From Neorhizobium galegae bv. orientalis str. HAMBI 540 (GTDB taxonomy: Bacteria; Pseudomonadota; Alphaproteobacteria; Rhizobiales; Rhizobiaceae), in the NCBI RefSeq assembly GCF_000731315.1, contig NZ_HG938353.1, forward strand, positions 2,852,001-2,916,000: a stretch of 64,000 nucleotides of DNA. Reading direction: 5' to 3'. The notes under the pieces were generated by a model that saw only the letters and a program-made list of their open reading frames with translations, did no database searches and had not been told where the DNA came from. Within the stretch, counting starts at the first letter, position 1, and every line of letters begins with the position of its first letter. Of this stretch, positions 47,822 through 55,332 are shown piece after piece. Both the position numbers and the translations under genes were made by a program.

Positions 47822-49239
47822 CCGGGCACAAACCCCTCATGATTGAGAAAAAGCCGCTCGCGATCCGCGCCGATCTTTCCGAGCGCCAAATCCAGCGATA
47901 TCAGCCGGCCTTGCCGGATGCCGGCCCGTCGAACCTGGAGTTCGACCAGTTTGACAGCCGTTCACCGTTGCGCGGTCTCGTCATTGCGGGCCTCGCCACG
48001 ATCCTAGTGTCCTTCGGCGGATTTTTTGCCTGGGGGTTTTCGGTCGAGCTCAGCAGCGCGACGGTCGCCAACGGCACGGTCATCGTCGATTCGAAACGAA
48101 AAACCATCAGCCATTTCGAAGGCGGCGTGATGAGCCGATTGCTCGTCCAAGAGGGTGACAAGGTTACCGCCGGTCAGCCCCTGATCGAACTGGAGGATAC
48201 ACGCGCCCGTTCCAGCCTCCGGTCGCTCCAGGCCCGGCGCATTGGCCTGATCGCTAAACTGGCTCGACTGAAAGCTGAACAGAATGACGCGCCGCAAATC
48301 AGTTTTCCAAGCGATTTCGGCGACGCCTGGGGTGTTACGATCGATGACTCCGTCAGGGCGGAGACGATATTTTTTGAAAAGCGGCGCGAGACCAAGCTCG
48401 GACGCGTCGAGGTCCAGAGAAAGACGATCGAGGAACACCTCGAACTGGCAGCATCATACGACATCCAGATCGAGGCGACCGACCGGCAAATCGGCTTCAT
48501 CAGGGAGCACCGCGCGGCGATGGACTCATTGGTAAAGATAGGCGCCGCACCGCGTACCCAGATCATCGAGATCGACTCCAGGCTCAGCGAGCTTGCGAGG
48601 CAACGGGGCGAACTCGTCGGCAACAAGGCCCAGTCCGAAAAGGCCGCAGCAGGCGCGCAGCTTGCGCTGACCGGGATCGAAAGCGACTTTCAGTCGACGA
48701 TTGCCGGCGAAATCGCCACCGCACGGGTCGATCTCGCCGACGTCGAACAACAGATCACCGCTTCGAAGGACGTGCTGCGGCGCCTTGAGATCCGCTCTCC
48801 GCAGGATGGCATCATCAGCAATATCTTGGTGCGCACCCCCGGCAGCGCGGTCACGCCCGGCCAACCGTTGCTTGAGATCGTTCCGGAGAATGAGCCGCTG
48901 CTGGTCGAGATGCGCGTCAATCCTCGCGACATCGACAGCATCGCCGTCGGCTCGCATACCCAGGTCCGGCTGACGGCCTATAATCAACGGTCCCGCCTGC
49001 CGATGGAAGGTACGGTCATTTATGTCGCCGCGGACCAGTCGGTCGACGAGAAATCAAACAGTGCGTTTTTCGTCGCGCGCGCCAAACTCGACCCGGCATC
49101 GCTCAAGGCAAACCCTGATGTGCGCCTCTATCCCGGCATGCCGGCAGAAGTGCTGATCATCCACCAGCCACGCCGCGCGATCGACTACATCACCTCCCCC
49201 GTCCTCGAAAGTTTCAATCGCGCTTTCAGGGAAGATTAG
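47818..49239 (+). CDS. wgdB: HlyD-type membrane fusion protein
   Basis: 473 residues; bridges the WgdA exporter to an outer-membrane channel. One membrane helix (about 45-68, LRGLVIAGLATILVSFGGFF), then the lipoyl-like hairpin VIVDSKRKTISHFEGGVMSR, a long coiled coil (about 120-310) and the C-terminal beta-domain with LPMEGTVIYVAADQSVDEKS. Start overlaps wgdA stop (ATGA). The operon ends before the AT-rich gap carrying site C. Confidence 0.92.
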   Translation: MTGHKPLMIEKKPLAIRADLSERQIQRYQPALPDAGPSNLEFDQFDSRSPLRGLVIAGLATILVSFGGFFAWGFSVELSSATVANGTVIVDSKRKTISHFEGGVMSRLLVQEGDKVTAGQPLIELEDTRARSSLRSLQARRIGLIAKLARLKAEQNDAPQISFPSDFGDAWGVTIDDSVRAETIFFEKRRETKLGRVEVQRKTIEEHLELAASYDIQIEATDRQIGFIREHRAAMDSLVKIGAAPRTQIIEIDSRLSELARQRGELVGNKAQSEKAAAGAQLALTGIESDFQSTIAGEIATARVDLADVEQQITASKDVLRRLEIRSPQDGIISNILVRTPGSAVTPGQPLLEIVPENEPLLVEMRVNPRDIDSIAVGSHTQVRLTAYNQRSRLPMEGTVIYVAADQSVDEKSNSAFFVARAKLDPASLKANPDVRLYPGMPAEVLIIHQPRRAIDYITSPVLESFNRAFRED

Positions 49240-49277
49240 TATCTGAATCGGAAAAAAAATGCTGCACAGCAGAAATT

Positions 49278-49294
49278 GTTTCAAATATTGAAGT
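49278..49294. promoter_or_regulatory. Operator candidate C (wge promoter)
   Basis: GTTTCAAATATTGAAGT contains TTCAA-ATA-TTGAA (49280-49292). It is 218 bases before wgeA, within a 270-base AT-rich gap (49240-49511) that holds no gene; a GTG-started frame from 49353 that joins wgeA has no ribosome site. Confidence 0.7.
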
Positions 49295-49511
49295 TGTTTT
49301 AAAGTAAAATACCGAAATTATAATTTATAAAATTGGAGATTATCGGGGTAATGTGCCAGTAATATTCAATTCAGGAAATATATTCCCAACATCTGGCATT
49401 TTTGTCTCAAGAGATGCTTGCGCTTCCGTTTTTTGCAGTGCACATTTCAAGCGCGAAATCGTCGCACCCGCGCCGACAACGCACTCGTACAAACCTGAAG
49501 AGGAGAGGCAG

Positions 49512-50171
49512 ATGGCCACATTGGAAGGCGGAGCATACGACGATGCCCTGTTCGGTTCCCGCTTCAACGACTTCATCCGCGCCCATGGGGGCGATGATTT
49601 CGTAAGCGGCGGTAACGGGCACGACATCGTGTTCGGCGGTGAAGGTGACGACATCCTGTTCGGCGGAAAGGGACATGACACCCTGTTCGGCGACGAGGGC
49701 GACGACTTGCTGAACGGCGAAGATGGCAACGACAATCTTGTCGGCGGCTGGGGTGATGATCTTCTTTACGGCGACAAGGGCAATGACACCCTGCTCGGCG
49801 GACATGGCAATGATCTTCTGTCCGGCGGCAAGGGTGCTGACATCCTCTACGGCGGCGACGGCAACGACATCATCGATGGCGGCGCTGGCAACGATATCCT
49901 GGTCGGCGGTGCTGGCCATGACGTCTTCGTCTTCGGCGGCGGCGGCGGCAATGACGTCATTCTCGACTTCACCGCTGGCGAGGATATCCTGCAGATCTCG
50001 AAGGGCATCAATGGCCTCGACGTGACCTCGCCGGACGATCTGGCCTCGCGCGTCACCCAGGTCGGCGGCAATGTCGTCGTCGATCTCGGCCATGGCGATA
50101 CGCTGACATTGGTCAATGTCGACGCTGACGACATTCATGCCAATCCCGAGAACTACTTCACCGTTCACTGA
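49512..50171 (+). CDS. wgeA: Secreted RTX calcium-binding protein
   Basis: 219 residues. Twelve consecutive nonapeptide repeats of the GGxGxDxLx type fill residues 33-141 and should fold into a parallel beta-roll binding calcium. The C-terminal about 75 residues (TAGEDILQISKGINGLD ... NPENYFTVH) serve as the uncleaved type I secretion signal. No N-terminal signal peptide. GAGGAGAGG precedes the ATG. The S. meliloti counterpart ExpE1/WgeA is exported by ExpD1/D2 and needed for galactoglucan production. The protein is small, with hardly any non-repeat domain. Confidence 0.92.
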   Translation: MATLEGGAYDDALFGSRFNDFIRAHGGDDFVSGGNGHDIVFGGEGDDILFGGKGHDTLFGDEGDDLLNGEDGNDNLVGGWGDDLLYGDKGNDTLLGGHGNDLLSGGKGADILYGGDGNDIIDGGAGNDILVGGAGHDVFVFGGGGGNDVILDFTAGEDILQISKGINGLDVTSPDDLASRVTQVGGNVVVDLGHGDTLTLVNVDADDIHANPENYFTVH

Positions 50172-50173
50172 GC

Positions 50174-52492
50174 ATGATTTCTGCGCGCCCTGCCTCCTCC
50201 CGCGGGGCGCGCAACTCCGATTCAGAGGGGCCGCGTGTGACGTTCGACGAAGCGATAGACGCCACGGGCGTTTTTAGAAACGCAAAAATCTTTCGGCTCG
50301 GCGCGGATTTGGCAATCCTTGTCTGGGATCTCCCCCCGCCCCTTCCCGCAGCCACTAAGTGCCTGTTGTCGATGGATCGGTCACCGGTACCGCTGGTCAG
50401 CATGATGCTTCCACTCGGCCACGGAAGACAACGCATGTTCTGGGCGATGCGACCGGAACAGCAGCCGGTGAACGTGGACATCTGCACGGAACACGGCGGC
50501 ATCGTCGAAACCGTCGTGATGCAGCCGGCACACATGCTCACGCCCCTCGACGTGGAAGCGCTGTTTACGGATCTTGCGCCGGGTTCCCGCATCAAGTTCG
50601 TCAACAACCTGCTAACCGTCTGGCGAAGCGCCTTCCGCATCGCTGGCGACCATCTTTTCCATATGATCGTTGAAGACGCCCTTCATGCGCTCGTGCCCGA
50701 ACCGCAGGCCGCCAGCATCGTCTGCCAGGTTGCCCAAGGACGCCATCTGATCGAGACGGCGATCAATCCGGACCTCGGCGACATCATAGCGATCTATGCG
50801 ATCGGCGCGGCTTCGATCACACGCATGGCGGTAAGACCTGTCCTCGGACGCCGAGCGAAAAGCGGTCTTCAACCGTGCCATTTCATCGCAGAGGCGCCTT
50901 TTCCCTCTCCTCCGTTTCTCATCGTCCTCCTGAGCAAGAATGGTGCCGCAATTCGCCAGCTTGCTGACGACAAGCCTCGCCATCCTAGCCTTCAGAACTG
51001 GTGGAGCAAAAACCGTGAGGCGGTGGAACTGCGCGAAATGATCGTCCGTTGCCTCGCCGCCTTGCCGGAAGGCAGCGCCGCGACGGCAATCGACCTTCAG
51101 GTCAACGCCCCGCTGCCTGCAACCCGGATTGCCAAGTCGTCGATGCATCCGTCCGGGGAGGTCGATCTCGCCCTGGCGCTCGACGACGGCCTTCTGGCAG
51201 GCGGCTGGTTCCATGCGCCGTCATCCGCTTTCGCCGGCATCGACTACGTCAGGGAGGACGGCACGGCCGTACCGCTTGACGCAAACAGCTACAAATTCCC
51301 GGCATGGGCGGAAGGCAAGGACGAGAAGAGCAAGACCGATGTGACCGGCTTCGTTGCCTGGATCCCGCTGCCGGAATCCACCGGTCCGCTCTTGCAGCCG
51401 CGGTTTCAGTTGCGCCTTGCTTCGGGAGCGGTCAGGCCGCTGATACCGAAGCCGCAGCCTTTCGAGCCCGCAACGCAGCGAAACCATGTCCTGCGCGCCG
51501 TGCCGCCGCAGCATGCGGTCGACAGTGCCTTCCGCACGATCCTCGCGCCCGCCCTGCAGGACATAGAACGGCGATTGGGCAAGACCATAGAGGTCGATTC
51601 CACGAAGGACTACAGCCTGTCCGAAACCACACCTCTCGTTTCGATTGTCATACCTCTCTACAAGGTCCTCGATTTCCTGCGCTTCCAACTGTCGGGAATG
51701 GCTACCGATCCGTGGCTCGTCGCCAATGCCGAGATCATCTTCGTCCTCGATTCACCGGAAATCCAGGATGAGACGGAGCACATGCTGGGTGGCCTGCACC
51801 TCCTGCACGGGTTGCCGATGAAGCTGGTCGTCATGAACCGCAACAGCGGCTACGCACGGGCCTGCAATGCCGGCGCACGTTTTGCCCGCGGCGCCGTTCT
51901 GGTCATGCTCAATTCGGATGTCGTGCCAAAGGGGCCAGGTTGGCTTCAGGTGCTGTCGCGGCCGCTGCTGGAAAACAGCAGGCTGGGCGCCATCGGCCCG
52001 AAACTGCTCTTCGAAGACGGATCGCTGCAGCATGCCGGCCTGTATTTTGGCCGCGACCAGCGCGGGATCTGGTTGAACCACCATTTCAACAAGGGCATGC
52101 CCGGCGACTATGCTCCCGCCCAACAAGCCCGCGAGGTTCCCGGCGTCACCGGCGCCTGCCTCGTGACCCGCAGGGTCACCTACGAGCGTGTCGGCGGCTT
52201 CACCGAGGACTACGTGATCGGCGACTACGAGGACAGTGACCTCTGCCTCAAGATCCGCCGTCTCGGGCTCCAGATCGCCTATGAGCCAGCCGCGTGCCTG
52301 TATCATTTCGAGCGCCGCTCGATCCGCCGTAGCGAGGACTATATGCGCGGCGTTGCCAGCCAATACAATTCATGGCTGCACACGCAACGCTGGGAAGACG
52401 ACATCACCGACTTGATGGCCAACCCATTCGACAAAGATCAAGATCGCCCCGCCGCCACAAATGGGAGAGCCCGGGAAAGGAACGCAGCGTGA
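50174..52492 (+). CDS. wgeB: Large GT2 glycosyltransferase
   Basis: 772 residues. The first about 480 are of unknown fold and include a beta-type module with LLAGGWFHAPSSAFAGIDYV and GFVAWIPLPES that also occurs in WgeE and WgeF. The C-terminal GT2 domain (about 490-740) has SIVIPLYKVLDFLRFQLSGM, NRNSGYARACNAGARFARGA, the DxD-like LVMLNSDVVPKG, and VTGACLVTRRVTYERVGGFT then DYEDSDLCLKIR. It starts 2 bases after wgeA. Position and type match ExpE2. Confidence 0.85.
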   Translation: MISARPASSRGARNSDSEGPRVTFDEAIDATGVFRNAKIFRLGADLAILVWDLPPPLPAATKCLLSMDRSPVPLVSMMLPLGHGRQRMFWAMRPEQQPVNVDICTEHGGIVETVVMQPAHMLTPLDVEALFTDLAPGSRIKFVNNLLTVWRSAFRIAGDHLFHMIVEDALHALVPEPQAASIVCQVAQGRHLIETAINPDLGDIIAIYAIGAASITRMAVRPVLGRRAKSGLQPCHFIAEAPFPSPPFLIVLLSKNGAAIRQLADDKPRHPSLQNWWSKNREAVELREMIVRCLAALPEGSAATAIDLQVNAPLPATRIAKSSMHPSGEVDLALALDDGLLAGGWFHAPSSAFAGIDYVREDGTAVPLDANSYKFPAWAEGKDEKSKTDVTGFVAWIPLPESTGPLLQPRFQLRLASGAVRPLIPKPQPFEPATQRNHVLRAVPPQHAVDSAFRTILAPALQDIERRLGKTIEVDSTKDYSLSETTPLVSIVIPLYKVLDFLRFQLSGMATDPWLVANAEIIFVLDSPEIQDETEHMLGGLHLLHGLPMKLVVMNRNSGYARACNAGARFARGAVLVMLNSDVVPKGPGWLQVLSRPLLENSRLGAIGPKLLFEDGSLQHAGLYFGRDQRGIWLNHHFNKGMPGDYAPAQQAREVPGVTGACLVTRRVTYERVGGFTEDYVIGDYEDSDLCLKIRRLGLQIAYEPAACLYHFERRSIRRSEDYMRGVASQYNSWLHTQRWEDDITDLMANPFDKDQDRPAATNGRARERNAA

Positions 52493-53328
52493 CACAGATA
52501 GCACTCGTGCGCCCTCCCAAGCCGGCTCGGCTGGTCGACGAGGACCGTGTTCGCTGGCTGCTTGAAGCCGTTCGGGGCAATCGTTTTCTGCCACAGCCGG
52601 AACCCACCAATGTCTTCGTGGGCGACGGTGATTTTCGCGCGATAGGCGCGGAATTTCTCGGGCACTTCATCCGTATCGGCGGCCTGCGCGAAGAGGCCCG
52701 CGTGCTCGATATCGGCTGCGGTATCGGCCGGATGGCCGTGCCGCTCACCCAGTATCTCGATCCGCAAACGAGCCGCTACGATGGCATCGATCCGGTCGAG
52801 GGCGGCATCGACTGGTGCCAGCGGACGATCACGCCCGCCTACTCCAATTTCGCCTTCCAGCGACTGGATATCGCGCACGAACTCTACAATCCGAACGGCA
52901 AGGTCAGCGGCAGGGCACTGAGGCTTCCCTTTCCGGATCAACATTTCGACTTCGTCATCATGACGTCGGTGGTCACTCATCTGCCCCCTGCGGAAGTCCT
53001 CGTTTACCTCGCTGAGGTTCGCAGGGTCCTGTCAGTCGGCGGGCGAATGTTCATGACAGCCTTCGTGGTCGACCGGATCGCGGCGGCAAACGAGCACGGG
53101 CGGCGCGATCCGCGCCTTGCGTTCCGCCGTTATGGCGAAAGCCCGTGCTGGTTCGTTCCCAACCAGGCACCGCTTGCGGCGGTCGGCTTCGAAGACGGCT
53201 TTCTGGACAAGGCGCTCGAACGGGCCGGCCTCTCCGTCGCCTTGAAATCGCTTGGCCATTGGCGCGGCACCAATGCGGCTCACCATCAGGATTTCATTGT
53301 GGCGAAGCGCCGGGGAAATGGCCGATGA
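52489..53328 (+). CDS. wgeC: Class I SAM-dependent methyltransferase
   Basis: 279 residues from a GTG overlapping the wgeB stop (GTGA). SAM-binding motif I is ARVLDIGCGIGRMAVPL (about 79-95); the acidic loop YDGIDPVEGGIDWC and RLPFPDQHFDFVIMTSVVTH complete the fold, followed by VYLAEVRRVLSVGGRMFM. It could methylate a sugar, a lipid intermediate or a terminal residue of the polymer. Third in the series, like ExpE3. Confidence 0.82.
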   Translation: MTQIALVRPPKPARLVDEDRVRWLLEAVRGNRFLPQPEPTNVFVGDGDFRAIGAEFLGHFIRIGGLREEARVLDIGCGIGRMAVPLTQYLDPQTSRYDGIDPVEGGIDWCQRTITPAYSNFAFQRLDIAHELYNPNGKVSGRALRLPFPDQHFDFVIMTSVVTHLPPAEVLVYLAEVRRVLSVGGRMFMTAFVVDRIAAANEHGRRDPRLAFRRYGESPCWFVPNQAPLAAVGFEDGFLDKALERAGLSVALKSLGHWRGTNAAHHQDFIVAKRRGNGR

Positions 53329-54587
53329 GCAAGCGCATCCTGGTCGCTGCCCACAACCATCCGTCCCTTCACCCGGGCGGAACCGAAATATTCGCTCATG
53401 ACCTGTTTCGCGCCTATCAGCGCGAGGGCCATGAAGCTCTGTTTCTCGGTGCCACAAACCATATTCATCGCGAAGCGAGACCGGGCACGAGCTTCCAGAG
53501 CATCGGTTCGGCGGGAGACGAAATCCTGCTGTGGTCCGGACATTTCGACCGCTTCTTCATGAGCCAGATCGACCTATATGGTGTCGTGCCTGACATCGCG
53601 GAGCTGCTGCGCGATTTCCGGCCGGATGTGGTTCATCTCCATCACATGCTGCTGCTTGGCGCCGAGTTCCCCCACATCGTCCGCCGCACCCTGCCCGACT
53701 GCCAGATCGTCATGACACTCCACGACTACTATCCCATCTGCCACCATGACGGCCTGATGGTGCGCACCGGCAGCAAGGAACTTTGTCACCAGTCCAGCCC
53801 GGACCGCTGCCATGCCTGCTTCAAGGACATTCCGCTCGATCGCTTTGCCTTGCGCGAACGCCACCTGAAGGCCCTGTTGAGCACGGTCGACCACTTCGTC
53901 TCGCCAAGCGCCTTTTTGCGGGATCGCTATGTGCAATGGGGACTGGACGAAGATACGATCAGCGTCATTCCCAATGGCATTCCCGCCCGCAAAGCCGGCG
54001 TGCGAAGAGATCTGCTCCAGGGCGGGAAGCCGGTCTTCGGATATTTCGGCAATCTCAACCCCTGGAAAGGGGTGACCGTATTGCTCGAGGCGGCGCGTCA
54101 GCTTCTGGCCGACGGCATGGATTTCGAACTTCGCGTCCATGGCGGCGCGCCTTTCCAGAGCGAGACGTTCGTCGAGGAGATCAACCGGCGCTTTGCCGAA
54201 ACATCAGGATCCGTGCAGGCCCGCGGACCCTATCGACGCGAAGATATCGGCGATCTGGTGGCCGCGGTCGATTGCACCATCGTTCCTTCCGTCTGGTGGG
54301 AGAACGCACCGCTGGTCATTCAGGAAGCCCAGGCGCAAGGCCGTCCGGTCATCGCCAGCAATATCGGCGGAATGGCTGAAATGGTCGAGCATGGCGTCAA
54401 CGGCCTGACCGTCCCACCCAATGATGCCCGGGCGCTCGCCGCGGCGATGCGCGACATCCTGGAAGATCCGAAACTGCTGCACCTGTTTGCGCAAAACGCC
54501 CGCAAGCCCGACGACATCGACACGACTGCCCGCCGCTATCTCAAGTGGATGGAGACGGCACAGGTTCAGGCATTGGAGAGCGCATGA
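53325..54587 (+). CDS. wgeD: GT4 glycosyltransferase
   Basis: 420 residues, GT-B fold. MSKRILVAAHNHPSLHPGGT with the Gly-Gly loop of acceptor binding, VVHLHHMLLLGAEFPHIV, then a Cys-rich insert with CHQSSPDRCHACF (possible metal site), donor domain FGYFGNLNPWKGVTVLLEAA and IVPSVWWENAPLVIQEAQAQ. Paralogous to wgeG, which shares the His-rich start, the same Cys insert and SVWWEN. ATGA overlap with wgeC. Matches ExpE4. Confidence 0.85.
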   Translation: MSKRILVAAHNHPSLHPGGTEIFAHDLFRAYQREGHEALFLGATNHIHREARPGTSFQSIGSAGDEILLWSGHFDRFFMSQIDLYGVVPDIAELLRDFRPDVVHLHHMLLLGAEFPHIVRRTLPDCQIVMTLHDYYPICHHDGLMVRTGSKELCHQSSPDRCHACFKDIPLDRFALRERHLKALLSTVDHFVSPSAFLRDRYVQWGLDEDTISVIPNGIPARKAGVRRDLLQGGKPVFGYFGNLNPWKGVTVLLEAARQLLADGMDFELRVHGGAPFQSETFVEEINRRFAETSGSVQARGPYRREDIGDLVAAVDCTIVPSVWWENAPLVIQEAQAQGRPVIASNIGGMAEMVEHGVNGLTVPPNDARALAAAMRDILEDPKLLHLFAQNARKPDDIDTTARRYLKWMETAQVQALESA

Positions 54588-55315
54588 CCAGTCCCGCCGA
54601 ACGACCGGATGCCGCATCCGAACAGGACAACGTCAAGCCGATGAACGGCCGCGTGGACGCCGTCGACATGGGTACGATCTTCGGCTGGGCATTCGACCCG
54701 ATGGCGCCGGACCAGCGTCTGACCATCCGTGTCCTACTCGATGGCAAGGTGATCGCAGAGACTGTTGCCGATCGCAACCGTCCAGACCTGCGACGCAATG
54801 GTATCGGCGACGGCAAGCACGCATTCGAAATAGCGCTGCCCGATCCCCTCCATTCGCGGGCCAACGATATCGTCGTCATGGCGCGCAATGGAAGCGGCTC
54901 CGAACAGGCGCTTCGCGTTCCACAGCCGAACGAACAGGCGGCCGAAGCGCTGATCGCCGCGCCGCTGGCAAAAGTGCTCGACAAGCTTGATGTGCTGATG
55001 GCGTCGCAGCGGCAGTTGCAGGTCTCGCAGCGCTCCCTGCAGCGCGCACCGGAAATCGATGCGGACAAGACCGAAACCACCGACCTGACCGAAATCGGCA
55101 ACGCCGTCGAAAACCTCAAGGCGGAGGTCAGCCAACGGCTGAATGACCTCGATGTCCACCTGATGCGGCTGGACGGGGTCGTGGCTGGGATGGAGAAGAA
55201 CCTGAATGCATTGAAGAAGCGGGCGAACGCCGAATTCAAACCCATGCTGTTGCTGCTGTTCGTTCTCGTCGGATTTGCCGCGGGCGCCGGCCTTGCGCTG
55301 ATTTTCAGGATTTGA
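54584..55315 (+). CDS. wgeE: Tail-anchored protein with GWAFDP module and coiled coil
   Basis: 243 residues. Residues 20-88 form a beta-type module (GRVDAVDMGTIFGWAFDPM ... AFEIALPD); a coiled coil spans about 125-215; a single membrane helix at 221-241 (MLLLLFVLVGFAAGAGLALI) ends the protein with three residues beyond it. The module therefore faces the cytoplasm at the inner membrane. It resembles the domain repeated in WgeF and WgeB and may scaffold the transferases. ATGA overlap with wgeD. Position matches ExpE5. Confidence 0.75.
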   Translation: MTSPAERPDAASEQDNVKPMNGRVDAVDMGTIFGWAFDPMAPDQRLTIRVLLDGKVIAETVADRNRPDLRRNGIGDGKHAFEIALPDPLHSRANDIVVMARNGSGSEQALRVPQPNEQAAEALIAAPLAKVLDKLDVLMASQRQLQVSQRSLQRAPEIDADKTETTDLTEIGNAVENLKAEVSQRLNDLDVHLMRLDGVVAGMEKNLNALKKRANAEFKPMLLLLFVLVGFAAGAGLALIFRI

Positions 55316-55332
55316 CCGAGGGAGGGCAAGGC

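Noticed and set aside
49611..49940. Tandem DNA repeats resembling a CRISPR or minisatellite
   Set aside because: The periodicity is 27 bases and in frame: it is the codon-level trace of the RTX nonapeptide repeats of wgeA, with no spacers.
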